From positions 9,549,001-9,613,000 of the forward strand of contig BSBM01000461.1 of NCBI GenBank assembly GCA_027924585.1: DNA of 64,000 nt. The letters run 5' to 3'. How positions within the stretch are numbered: position 1 is the stretch's first letter; each line of letters begins with the position of its first letter. The notes under the pieces are model-generated. The model was given only the letters and a program-made list of their open reading frames with translations, was not told where the DNA came from and did no database searches. Origin of the DNA: Larix kaempferi. Its lineage: Eukaryota; Streptophyta; Pinopsida; Pinales; Pinaceae. Positions 22,400-33,859 of this stretch are shown piece after piece. A program made the translations under genes and the position numbers.

Positions 22400-23649
22400 A
22401 CGCCTAAACAGAATACTCAAAAACCTACTCCAGCGAGAATACCAATTGTCACCCGTAGTCACACACAGGAATCTACTTCTGTTGAGCAATCGGTGCATCA
22501 TCCTAATACTATCCCTGCTACCCCTAGAACTCACCGAGATCCTAGAACAAGGGACGTCATTATTATATCACCCACCAGAGGACCTATCTTACTTGAAGAG
22601 ATACTCAAGAGGTCTAATGACAGTGCTTCCAGGTTACAACAGAGGCTCTATGTAGATAGAAATCAAGGATTAGCAGCAATTCACCAAGAAAATACTAATC
22701 CACAGGAAAATATTCAACATAATCAAGATAATCAAAATTCAGTTGAACAGGATACTGAAGACAATAATTCATCAAGCCAACAACAGTCCCCTGAATTTGA
22801 TCTTGATTTGTTATTCAATGAAACAGAACAAGTCTCACACACTACTGCTTCAGGTGGACCACCACCCCCTCCTCCTTCATCATCATCCTCCTCATTTGAG
22901 AGTGAACATTCTTCTAGATCTTCGTCAGAAGAAGAAGAAGAACAACCTATGGCTGGTGAAGGCCATAACAGACCTTGGCTTGACTAATATGTTGCATTTA
23001 TACTTGGGGATCAACATAGATTGCCCAAAAACCCCGAGAAGTGGCTTCCCAAATTCAACCCACATGACAAGTCACCTGCATTAGATCACACTAAAACCTT
23101 TATGCAGGCCATTAGACTTAGGATTGTTATACATGAGGATGTGGTTTGTAGAATTTTCCCTTACAAATTTGAAGGAAAGGCATCCACATGGTATTTTTCC
23201 TTGGAATCCAGAACCATAACATCATGGGATGAGTTTGAAAAATTATTTATCCAAAAGTTTGGGGATGAAAAGACACCACAGGATTTAGTTTTGGAATTAT
23301 CTTCCATGATAATGAAGGTAAAGAAAGGGTTAACGAATACAACCAAATAATTTCTTACCTAAAGAACAAAATCCATGCCACTGTTCTACCAACTGAACAA
23401 CTTTCGGTTGCCTATTATGAAAAGGGTCTCTCTGTTCCTATTGCAATGTGGGTCAAAAGGGCACATAAAGACAACTTGTTTGAAGCTTATGTTGACTCCA
23501 TTCAAGTTGAAAAGGATATCTATTGTTTGAAAGATAATCCTGATGCTTTGGAGAAACAACCCTCTACTTCCACATCAAGGAAGATAATTGATAATTCTCC
23601 CAAGCCCAATACCCAAAACAAAGATCCCTTTGAAATGACTGACATTTAA
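22400..23649 (+). pseudogene. Ty3/gypsy Gag polyprotein remnant
   Basis: The frame is open from about 22400 to 22985 (TAA), continues to about 23318, then shifts by one and runs to TAA 23647. The N-terminus is disordered, with poly-Pro, poly-Ser and poly-Glu runs (22855-22945). A retrotransposon Gag core follows: PEKWLPKFNP, HTKTFMQAIRL, FEGKASTWYFSL, ITSWDEFEKLFIQKF, a spacing typical of plant Retrotrans_gag domains that form the virus-like particle. No CCHC knuckle found. The initiator is unclear; frames upstream of 22400 hold stops. Broken by a stop and a frameshift. Confidence 0.8.
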
Positions 23650-23664
23650 AAGTTTCTTCAGAAA

Positions 23665-24585
23665 ATGTCAAATGAGATGGTTGATCTTAAAAAGAATAAT
23701 AATGAGAACCAAAATAATAACAGATTTTTTGTAAGGCCACCTTTCAAAAGACCTTATCCACCTCCTCAAAATCCACCACCTCCTAATCCTAATGAAGGAT
23801 TGACTTCTGAAGATATCTATTCCATTTTCAAAGCTCTTTCCACTGAATCACAAAACATCCCTAGAACTTCTGATGATCAAACAAACCAAGACCCACAGTT
23901 ACTAGCAGAAGGAAATGAAGAAGAGGACCCATAGGTAAATATTGTTAGATATTTCTATGAACTACCAATGAATGAACAAGAGGAAGAACCTAAGACAGTG
24001 TTCAATGTTCAACACACTTATAAAACTAGGTCAAGACCACAACCCACTCAGGAGCCTTCATCTTCAATAGCACCTCCCAACAAAAGTAAAATTGTTCCTC
24101 AAAAGGATACAGTCATTCTTGAATTGGAGTACAGTTTGGATAAAGATTTGAAGAGAGTCAAAGCAAATATCTCTTTGTTTGAACTTATAAAAATCCCTTC
24201 TATGAGGGATTCTTTACCCAAAAGCATGATAATCAAACAACCAAGAGAATCACAAAATAACAACTTAGACTCTTTCACTAAACTAGAAGATCAGAAATCT
24301 GGAAGCAAGAGGACACCTCCTTTCTTCCTAACCTTTGAAATCTTCAACAGGAACGTACACAATTGCACGATAGACTCTGGTGCTTCTTCCAATGTGATGC
24401 CACTGTCTGTCTGCAGAAAACTTAATGCCACTAAGGAACCCTGTCCCACTCAGATTGTCCAACTTGACAGATCTAAAGTAAGAATAGTGGGGAGATTGAG
24501 AAATGTGTTGTTGACTTTGTCTGCGGATCCTTAGATTCATCAGACAATTGACATTGTTGTAGCTGACATTCCTGAAGCCCATGGG
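23665..24585 (+). pseudogene. Gag C-terminus and aspartic protease remnant
   Basis: Same frame as the second half of Gag, with stops at 23932 and 24532. A Pro/Asn-rich linker (PPPQNPPPPNPNEG) leads to a retropepsin region. The catalytic motif IDSGASS (Asp codon 24373-24375) has its normal neighbours: FFLTFEIFNRNVHNC before it and VMPLSVCRKLN after. The protease would have cleaved the polyprotein as a dimer. The flap/second half is shortened by the stop at 24532. Confidence 0.8.
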
Positions 24586-25120
24586 ATGTGGTTGAGCAGA
24601 GACTGGTCAGAGAAACTCAAGGGCTATTTTTCCACTGATTGGTCTCACCTATGGTTACCCTACGATGGACAACCAAACAAGATTAAGAGTCGTAGGGAGA
24701 CATTCATGAAGCAAACTGTCACTGATCTAAATGATTCAAGTGAACCTGCTTGTTACTTCAGCTCACACATTGAACAATTTACATTTGATACCTTTTTTGG
24801 AGAGTTGCTTGCTGATTTATCACCAGAGAAGGCACAAAATGAATCTCACATTGTTAATGCTACCATACTACCATTCTCTGGAACCATTGTACATAATGTT
24901 TATAATGTCAATACAAATTTTAGGATAGACCCCACTGCATGGACTTTATTTTTTGATGGCTCCAGATCCAAGGATGGAGCTGGTGTTGGTTGTGTACTTA
25001 TTGATCCCAAAGGGACAAAAACCAAGATTGCTTGCAGGCTTGAATTTGATTGTACAAATAATGTAGCTTAATATGAAGCTCTAGTGCAGGGACTCAAAAA
25101 ATCTATTGATATGGGTGCAC
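24586..25120 (+). pseudogene. RNase H domain upstream of RT, internally deleted
   Basis: The same frame as the protease continues into WTLFFDGSRSKDGAGVGCVL, the first strand of an RNase H fold with its catalytic Asp and the GAGVG turn, then CRLEFDCTNN. The next catalytic position (normally Glu in AEYEAL) is a TAA at 25069-25071, while YEALVQGLKKSIDMG continues beyond it. At about 25117 the domain is cut: the following sequence (INSVPMSQKFDANLL...) is in a different frame and corresponds to the end of the fold, so the middle of the domain, with its third acidic residue, is deleted. This domain is distinct from the RNase H that follows RT. Confidence 0.75.
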
Positions 25121-26944
25121 ATTAACTCTGTCCCTATGTCACAGAAATTTGATGCTAACCTTTTAGAAAATACTGCATCTAGGCTGATTCCACCAGAAGG
25201 CATATCACCTAAAACCTTTTCAATTGAATTGATGTACAGGCCTTCCATCCCTGATAATGTTACAAGCTGGAAAGTGTTTGATGATGACCAGCAAATCCTA
25301 TATTTCCTCTCTGCTAAAGATACCTTTCAACACATGGTGATAGATGAAGCTGAACAAGAAAAATACCTGGATGATCCTTCCAACATTATCCCAAAGTCAA
25401 TAATCAACCTAGAAATATTTTATGACCTACAAGACAAGTTTAAACACAGGACCAACTGTAAGACACAAAGTCCTTCCCTGAAGTATGAACCAGTCAATCT
25501 AGGCACTGAGTAGAATCCACAATTTATTAACCTTGGAATTGATTGTTCTATTAATGAAAGAAGAGCTTTCATCAAACTATGTAAAGAATACAAGGATGGT
25601 TTTTCTTGGACCTATGACGAACTTAAAACCTTTGATACTAGCATTATGCATCGTAACGTACTGATGAAGCTAGAAGTGAAACCTTACCAACATAAACTAA
25701 GGAAGATGCATCCTAGTTTGGAACCCTCTGTAAAGAAAGAACTGGAAAAGCTATTGACAACAATAATTATATTCCTTATCAGACACACCCAATGGATAGC
25801 TAATCTAGTACCTGTCTGAAAAAAGAATGGTGAAATCAAACTTTGTGTCGATTTCAGGAATTTGAACAGAGCTTCCGAAAAGGATAACTGCCCTGTTCCT
25901 CCCATGGAATAGATTGTGCAAAAGGTAGCAGGGTCAGAGATGTTCTCCCTCCTGGATGGTTTTTCAGGATACAACCAAGTCATGGTTGCCCCTGATGACC
26001 AACTGAAAAAATCCTTCAAAACCACATGGGGTACCTTCTCCTATAGGTGAATTCCCTTTGGGCTGATAACTGCCGGAGCTACATTCCATAGAGCTATGGA
26101 TATATCTTTCAGGGGTTTAATGCATAACTCTGTCATAGTATATCTAGATGACATTACTATCTATTCCAAGAAACGACATGAACATTTATCTTCTTTGAAA
26201 TAGGTTTTTGAACGCTATAGGAGATACGGAATATCCCTGAACCCTAATAAGTCTATATTTGTAGTGACAGAAGGTAAAATTCTATGTTTCATTGTTTCCA
26301 AAGAAGGTATGATTATAGATCCCGAACACACTAATGTTATTTCAAATATTGGTTTTCCTAGCTCGCACAAAGCCATGCGATCATTCCTTGGAAAGATCAA
26401 TTTTGTACGTAGGTTTGTTCCTAATTTTGCACAGATTGTTAAGCCTTTGCAGCAATTAGTTAAGAAAGATGCACAGTTTTGTTGGTCACAGGAACACAAA
26501 GATGTGTTTGTTGAAATTCGCATGGCCATTGTAGAAGCTCCTACTCTGATGTCCCCCGATTTTAACAAGGATTTTATTTTATATAATTTTGCTACTGATT
26601 TTTCTTATGAAGCTGTTTTGACACAGAAGCATGACAGTGATACTAAGATTCCAATTTCCTTCATGAGCTCAACATTTTAGGGAGATGAACTTAATTACTC
26701 CCAAATTGATAAGCAGGCTTATGCATTGTACAAGTCTGTGAAACATTACACACCCTACTTGTTGAAATCTAGAAAAAAGAGAATTGTGCCATATACAACT
26801 ATAGGAAACGTACTGGTCCAGAAAGAATTGGGCGAAAAGAGGGCCCATTGGATGACTTCTTTGCAGGAATATTATCCAAAAATCAGACCAGCAAAAAATT
26901 GTAAAAGGGAAAGGTTTGTGCCTACTTACCGCTCAATCGAATGA
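25106..26944 (+). pseudogene. Ty3/gypsy reverse transcriptase-RNase H remnant
   Basis: One frame covers the linker, RT and RT-associated RNase H, interrupted by stops at 25511, 25817, 25910, 26047, 26201 and 26678. RT landmarks in order: KKNGEIKLCVDFRNLN, FSLLDGFSGYNQV, IPFGLITAGATFHRAMD, and the catalytic YLDD at 26141-26152 (intact), then GKINFVRRFVPNF. RNase H follows with FATDFSYEAVLTQ, ISFMSSTF and DKQAYALYKSVKHYTPYLL. Several stops are single-base changes of Trp/Arg/Gln-type codons, as expected from decay. Once a DNA-synthesising enzyme of the element; now dead. Confidence 0.9.
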
Positions 26945-27044
26945 TCATGTACAGTAGCAGACTGAGTGGTAGTAGAAGGAAGAACTCCCTACAGGTTTTT
27001 CTTATGCAATAGATACTCTGACATCTAAATGGTATGACCATATC

Positions 27045-27740
27045 ATGTTTTTCCTAAACAATGGGTTCGCTCCCGAAACCTTAGACTTCAAGAAACGCAG
27101 AGCTTTGAGATTAAAGTCTACACCTTATCAATTCATTAATGGAATTCTGCTTAGAAAAAATTATGATGGAGGCTTTCTTATATGTTTGGATAAAATAGAA
27201 ACTGACGATATCCTTTTTCAATTTCATGCAGGACCTACTGGAGGTCAGTTTTCAGGAGAAACCATAGCACACAAGATTCTCAGGGATGGATATTATTGGC
27301 TTATTCTATTTAAAGATGCTTATGCCTATGTCAGGAGGTGTCAACCATGTCAAAAGTGTGCAGGGAAATTAAGAAAACTTGCTTTTCCTCTACAACCAGT
27401 AACAATTCATTTCCCATTTCAGCAATGGCGATTGGACTTTGTTGGTCCCATTAATCCTACCTCGTCCTTTCAACACAGATATATCCTTACAACAACTGAC
27501 TACTTTACCAAATGGGTAGAAGCAGTTCCCCTTAGGCAATGCAATGCAAACCAGGTAATCTCTTTCCTTAACAGCCAGATAGATACAAGGTTTTGTGCCC
27601 TCGAGTATCTTGTCTATGATAATGCATCCTATTTTTCCTGAATTGACTTGACACAGTGTGCTCTTGAAAAAGGGGTCAAAATAAAATTTTCTGCCAATTA
27701 TTACCAACAGGGTAATGGGCTTGTTGAATCCGCAGTTTTG
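27045..27740 (+). pseudogene. Ty3/gypsy integrase remnant, truncated
   Basis: The frame opens at about 27045 and ends in a TGA at 27639, with homology continuing to about 27740. The N-terminal HHCC zinc region is visible (FHAGPTGGQFSG ... CQPCQKC), but the second His is Gln (GGQ), so zinc binding would be impaired. The catalytic core has Asp at 27435-27437 (WRLDFVGP), Asp at 27618-27620 (VYDNASYFS) and Glu at 27726-27728 (GNGLVES). The C-terminal DNA-binding part, the polypurine tract and the 3' LTR are absent; the sequence changes abruptly after the Glu. Confidence 0.85.
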
Positions 27741-30284
27741 AATTTGATTGGGTTTAAGTTTTTATTTGCATACCGAATATCTTTTGGTTTATATAGATAA
27801 ATATTATCTATTTATTTGTCCAAGATTACCCAAATGATATAGACTGAGTCATCCTCCTCTGCGCTTAAGGCGCAGGGTTCATAAAATAGACTCGTCCCGA
27901 AACCTGTTTAGGAAGGTGACACTAAAAAATAAAACAAACTATAGGATAGATATCAAATCAAACACTTTTTCCATAGCTTGTTCATTTATCTACATAGGTA
28001 GGGATTAGAGATCGATCAATTTGCATCAACATGTTCATCTTATATATAACGTCTACAGATTTCCGATGGTCATAATAGAGATCAAATCCTTCTTTCAAAA
28101 ATATCTCTATTACATGTCATAATACCCAAATTCATATTTAAAAGAAGCACACAGAGATTCTAATCTTTCTTTCAGGAAATAAGGTCATTATAGAGAGAGA
28201 GAGAGTTTAACAAATATCTAATCCTTAGTATTTTACATGAAGAGTCTTGGGAAATGGTTTAAACAGAGTTCAAAATGGTCCTTCTATTTGCAACTATTGT
28301 ACAAAATAAACAGAGTTCGACATTTTCATACTAGATCTGAAATTGGTAAAAGTATTTAAAATATAGATGCAAAATCTAACCCTGTAAAAAAAATTGCAGA
28401 GTGCTAAATGAAACTAAGCCGATCTCAAGATCGCTTTCCATATCCAAACCAAAGCTTAACAGCCAATAAGCAAATCAAGAAGAATCTCTATGTACATACC
28501 CATAATGACAAGTGAGCCAATTGATGAAAGCATCGATGCATACAAACAATAAGAATTTGATCAATAAATTAGCAAATATTTCCATGGATAGACGTTTATC
28601 TCGACAATCAGCAAAAAGGGAAGGATATTCTACCAGACTTTGAGGAGGAAAAATAATGGTGGGACTACTAATTCAAAAAAACAATGTTAACCTGATCCAA
28701 CACAGATTCCTTGTTCTTCTCTAATCTTTACCGAGAGAAAATTGCATGTTATTCAATCAGCATTTAATAGTCACCAAGTGTTTTATCCAAAAAACAACTG
28801 AGTTTTCCAAATGATTTCAGCGTTATTAAATTTAAAAGTTCTACTTGATTACAATGACTTGTTAACCTCATGTTCAAGGTGAAGGTAGTTCTTCTTTTTA
28901 AAACAAAAATAATAACTTCACAGAAAATGTCAAGGCAAGAACCAATCACTATAATAGCCAAATGAGCGAAAGGTTTATAGTTATTCAACATACTTGATCT
29001 GAGATCGATTTCAATGTCTAAAATTTCCCAAACCTTTTTTTTTCTTTTGGGTCTGCAAAAATAAATTTATTAATTATACACAGAGATCGACATTTAATCC
29101 CAACATGGAGGTCTGATATTTCAAATTCGAATTACTCTCGTAATATATAACTTAACAGGGTTGTACATTTAGAAATCCAAATCACCTAAATATTAACGCT
29201 TATTCAATAATAATGATATAGAAATCCTTTTTCATTTCTATTTACCCCATAATTTGTAAACAAAGAAGCAAATTTTGTTGATAGAATATCGATTCTTTCA
29301 ACTAAGTGAAATAATCATAGGAAAGGTCCACTATATTCACACTGTAAATACAGCTACACATAGTCAAATCACTCTATCAGAGTTTTGATCCACAAAAGTA
29401 CACAGGACTGAATCGTTTTAAACGGGGTTTCAAACCACGAGTTTACACAGGATATAATGTTTAACCACAAAAATTTAACCGATACAAATGAAGGATTCAA
29501 CATTTTTCTTATATAGGTCGATTGTACAGCAATCTGATTCTTAAATAAAAAGAAAAAAACATATGGTTATCGTCCAACGATCTAGCCTACAAAAAAAAAA
29601 ATTCCATATATAAACATTTGAATCATCATATATCATTTACATACCTGGAAAAAAAATCATGGGGAAAACAATTTTTTGGGGGAAAACTACTTGCTTACAT
29701 TCGATCTGAATAAAATCCTTGCTACATAAATTTTCTCTTATAAGATTGAACGTTTTTCATTATAAGTAGATAACATTACTGTAAAAGAAAGAGATTGTTT
29801 TTTTTTTCCCATTTGCTTTTGAAGTTACCTTTGTTATAAAAAAAAACTAGAACCATTCTCTTCTTGCTAGTGGACTTTTCCATTTTTTCCCTGCAGAATT
29901 TGTCATCAACACCTAGAAGCCAATCAAAATGACTATAGTCTAAATAAGGACAACCAACTAACACCATAGTGGCCAATCATTTCGTAAGCTTCCCTAGAAT
30001 TAGTAACTTGCACTTGCCTTGGTTAATTTATATTACAACAAATACTTTTATTTACAATCATTTAGCTAAACACCCTATGTAGTCCAATTTTGAACTTTAG
30101 ACTAAAAAGAAAAGGCTACCTAAAACTTGACATCTTAAACGTTGTTATTAAATTCTTTTTAGTTTTAACCAACTCACTTTTTATATTAATATATATAACA
30201 TTCTTCTCCATCTTTATGCACTAAATAAAAAGATCCATAGCTTGAATCTTTTATCCTAGCAAGACAAAACTATGGTCCTAGCAT
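27741..30284. other. AT-rich spacer, no gene recognised
   Basis: No frame exceeds 80 aa and no protein, tRNA or LTR pair was recognised. A short GA microsatellite lies at about 28193-28206. Several scattered AGATCGA words resemble those of the array at 40381-41030, so this may be an old LTR fragment of a related repeat. Confidence 0.4.
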
Positions 30285-30676
30285 ACCATTATCCCATTAC
30301 TCATATGCAAGCAACAATGTAAGCTAATATAAATGACAAATCTATGCATATCCTTGTATATTCGCCATTGCCAAATTCTGCTGGACACTAACAAGTTTTT
30401 TTCACGAAAATTTATTTCCTTTGTTCTTTGTTTACAAGAAAGCAACTTTCCTCCTTATTGTTATTTTTCCTGCCATGAATACCATTATCCTATTACTCAT
30501 ATGCAAGCAACAATGTAAGCTAATATAAATGACAAATCTATGCATATCCTTGTATATTCACCATTGCCAAATTCTACTAGACACTAACAAGTTTTTTTCA
30601 CGAAAATATATTTCCTTTGTTCTTTGTTTACAAGAAAGCAACTTTCCTCCTTATTGTTATTTTTCCTGCCATGTGT
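30285..30676. repeat. 196-bp tandem duplication
   Basis: ACCATTATCC(C/T)ATTACTCATATGCAAGC... through CCTGCCATG occurs twice, offset by 196 bp (30285-30480 and 30481-30676), with only a few differences. The two frames in it are copies of each other and not genes. Confidence 0.9.
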
Positions 30677-31962
30677 TCTACATGAACGTCACAGCTTATA
30701 ATGATTTTTTTATTGGACAAGGTAAATGAGTTTGATAAATTTTATATAAGATATTAAGTCAAAAAATATCTAAATAAAATATGTTAATAATTTACTAAGT
30801 TTATATAAATTTAATCAATTTTAATATTTTATTAGTATAATAATTTGAAGTAAATAATGAATTTTACTTTAAAAATAAATCAATTAATTATTTTAATTCA
30901 TTATTAAACAATTTGTAATACCCTTCACTCCTCACCCATGTCATTGTAATTGAATATGAAATGTAAATGTATTTATTTACTAGTTCCTATAATTATTAAA
31001 GAATTTGTAATATCTGTCACTCCTCATCCTTGTCATTGTAATTGAATATGAAATGTTAATGCATTTATGTACTAGTTCTTAGTATGGAGCTTAAGGTCAA
31101 GGTCCCACCAGTGAACCTTATAAGACTTTAATTTCTTAGTAAAACCATGCACTAGTTAAAGCATGGTAACCTCATGGATATGATGTAAATGGGAAATAAT
31201 GAAATAGAACTAAGAGGATTGAATGTGCACGGCAACAAAAACAAAAGAGACACTCGCATCCACTAGAGCGAGAGGGTGAAGGAAATTAAAATATTAGGAA
31301 TCCGATCAATGATGACTAGGTGTCATCATGGTGCCTATGGATGCTAAAGGAATAGCGAGAGATTATTGCTCCTCAAACATAGACCTCATAAGTATGATCA
31401 ATATAAGATTATTATTAATCTCAAAAAGTTGGGTACAACATATGATTAATTGAGCTCATCATTATTAGAATAAGTGTAGTGTTGTTTTTCATAAACAATC
31501 ATATGGGGGAGATCTCTAAGAATTTTTAATGAAAATGTGTCTTTTATGATTAGAAGCCAACTTCACCTATAAGAACAATTTAATTATTGAAATCACTACT
31601 AAAGATAAATAAAGTGATTAAAAAAGAGAATAATTATATTGAGAAAAAAATCACCATTATAAACATATCTACTAATCCTATAGTCAATTCCCTTTACCAA
31701 CAATATATTTTATGGCATAACCTATATATATGTATGTTGGAATAATCATGGCTAGTACACATATTAAAAATGAAAGGCATATTAATACATGGATTAGATT
31801 ATAAGAAATGAACGGCACATTAATGGGTGGCCTTGATTTTGGTAGTTAAAATAAAATAAGGAGAAATAAAATCATAAAAAGAAAACAAAAACAAGTGATT
31901 AATATCTCAGAATGAATATTAAAAAGAAGAGTTGAGTTTAAAAATTATATATATATTATTTT
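30677..31962. other. AT-rich spacer
   Basis: Contains a diverged repeat (TTGTAATA...CTCCTCA(C)CC...TGTCATTGTAATTGAATATGAAATGT at about 30911-30972 and 31005-31066). No coding frame or known element seen. Confidence 0.4.
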
Positions 31963-32087
31963 TAATTTAAATTCTATACATACAAAATATATTTTATTTC
32001 TAATTTAAATTCTATACATACAAAATATATTTTATTTCTAATTTAAATTCTATACATACTATATATAGTGTATGGAATTTAAATTAA
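31963..32087. repeat. 38-bp tandem repeat ending in an inverted copy
   Basis: TAATTTAAATTCTATACATAC starts at 31963, 32001 and 32039 (38-bp period). It is followed after TATATATA by the inverted copy GTGTATGGAATTTAAATTA (32069-32087). The last unit plus the inverted copy would form a long AT-rich hairpin. Confidence 0.85.
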
Positions 32088-32309
32088 AGCGTGGCATGTG
32101 TATCTATACGTATTTTTAAAAAGAAATCATTTTTATGAAAAAAAAATGTATATAAAATTAATATGTATTGAAAAAAGGAGAGGCATATTTGGAGTGCTTT
32201 AGGGTTATTTGAAAAATACCATTGGATTGGCTTTTCTGTGGCGGTAGGAAAATGGCAGCCTCTAGGACAAAGAGCCAGCCATTGCTTTTGTCTTTTCATT
32301 TTCTTGTTG

Positions 32310-32700
32310 ATCGTTGGAGGAGGAGGGAGGCCTATTTGATAGAGAGCCATCTCGTTGCTTTGTGTTTTTGTTTTCTTTTTGTTTTCTTATAAATCATTGA
32401 ATGAAGAGGGTGACCTCCTCCTTATATTTTTTTGTTAAAAACTGATTTAGCATTGTGCCAAGAGGGCCGACTCATTGATAGAGACTCGGCCCATTGTTTA
32501 TTGTTGATATTTGGTTAATCTCTGCAGAAGAAGAAGGCCTCTTTGATAGAGATCCAACCATTGTTTTGTTTGTTAATATTGATTTATGTTTGCAAGAAGA
32601 GGGTGACTTCTTTGACAAAGAGCCAGCTCACTGTATGAGATTGTTGATGTTTTTTTTTTGAGTTGTTGGTGGAGAGGGAAGACTCTCAAAGAGAGGGCCA
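32310..32700. repeat. Degenerate GAGGGxGACCTCTTTGATAGAGAGCCA repeats
   Basis: Four to five diverged units (about 32318, 32458, 32526, 32590, 32670) share a core like AAGAGGGccGACTCaTTGATAGAGAgcCaACCCATTG with 60-140 bp spacing and intervening T-rich sequence. An ORF at 32658-32939 lies at its end and has no recognised homology. Confidence 0.5.
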
Positions 32701-32869
32701 ACCCAATGACTTCCACGGATTATAATTTGGTCCTTAGAAAGGAACGGAGGGTTTGGAAAAAGATGCCCCATTGGATTGTGACTTTTCTCATGAGGAAGAA
32801 AAGTGGCCATGGAAGATCTATGGTCTTTTACCTTGGTAATGGAAAGGGGTATAGATCTTATTTGTTACA

Positions 32870-32947
32870 GAGATGGAGGGAATCTTTGCCATGTTATGAT
32901 TGCTGCTTTATGTTGGAGGGAATCTTTGCCATGTTATGATTGCTGCT
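32870..32947. repeat. 39-bp perfect tandem duplication
   Basis: GGAGGGAATCTTTGCCATGTTATGATTGCTGCTTTATG-type sequence occurs twice head to tail with almost no change, indicating a recent slippage or unequal exchange. Confidence 0.85.
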
Positions 32948-33379
32948 TTATGATTGATGATTAATGTTTAATGTATGCATCCTTTATCTAATAATTGTTC
33001 AAAAATGAGAATATTCAAACTATGTCGAGGATTATTGTAAGGGGAACGGTTGGGTTGTATGAGTAATGTTAATATTAAAGTCTTTAAATGATTATAGTTC
33101 AACTAAATGTATTCGTTGTTCAAGTATTCATGAATTGGCTATGAGCTCCGCTTAATATGTTATTTGTCCTACAAAGGTATTTAGATTATGTTTGGTTATA
33201 ATACCATGCTTTTCTATGAATGTTGTTAATGTGGGATTAAAAGGTCATATATATAATTAGTGGTCACATTTTAATGGTGGGACAATATTAAAGTAAGATT
33301 AATGTTTCTACTACATATTTGGGAAAAAAAAATTATATCTTGATCTTGACTATTCAAGAGAATGGTTTTCTTATTTCAA

Positions 33380-33440
33380 TTAAGAAAAGGATGTCACAAA
33401 TTTATTGATTAAGAAAAGGATGTCACAAATTTATTTATAT
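33380..33440. repeat. 30-bp tandem duplication
   Basis: ATTAAGAAAAGGATGTCACA followed by AATTTATTg/t occurs twice in succession (about 33380-33408 and 33408-33438). Confidence 0.8.
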
Positions 33441-33609
33441 GGTGGATTTAATGGTTAAAAACATAAAAAAAAAAATTATAAGTTCAATTCTCGAAAAAAG
33501 ATAAGGTATATGCACCTTCATTTCCATAAATAAAAAAATTTAAATTATTATTATAGTAATAATTATTTATTAACTAACTTTAAATTTGAGTTTTATTCAT
33601 TTTATTTTT

Positions 33610-33790
33610 ATTAATATAATAATTTTAAAAAATGTAAAATATAACAAATAGTCAATTAAAAAAAGTAAAATATAACGAATAGTCAATTAAAAAATGTAAA
33701 ATATAACGAAAAATGTAAAATGTAAAAATGTAAAAAATGTAAAATGTAAAATAATTTTAAAAAATGTAAAATGTAAAATATAACGAATTT
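33610..33790. repeat. AT-rich AAAATGTAAAATATAACGAA repeat
   Basis: Repeats of AAAATGTAAAATATAACGAATAGTCAATTAAA collapse into short ATGTAAAA units. It lies 70 bp from the 3' end of the F-box/kelch pseudogene. Confidence 0.75.
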
Positions 33791-33859
33791 GAAAAGGATC
33801 AACGTCATGAATTTTCATACTATGAGACGGTGTTCACTGCGTCCTATAATTACTAAACT

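Larger units (their letters stand above)
22400..27740 (+). mobile_element. Decayed Ty3/gypsy gag-pol region, 3'-truncated
   Basis: Consecutive remnants of Gag, aspartic protease, an RNase H domain, RT, a second RNase H and integrase lie in one orientation across 5.3 kb, in only a few frames. More than ten in-frame stops, at least three frameshifts and an internal deletion make it inactive. Homology stops at about 27740, just after the integrase catalytic Glu; no 3' LTR follows. The gene order PR-RNaseH-RT-RH-INT matches a Ty3/gypsy lineage with two RNase H domains (Tat/Ogre-related, family knowledge). Confidence 0.88.
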
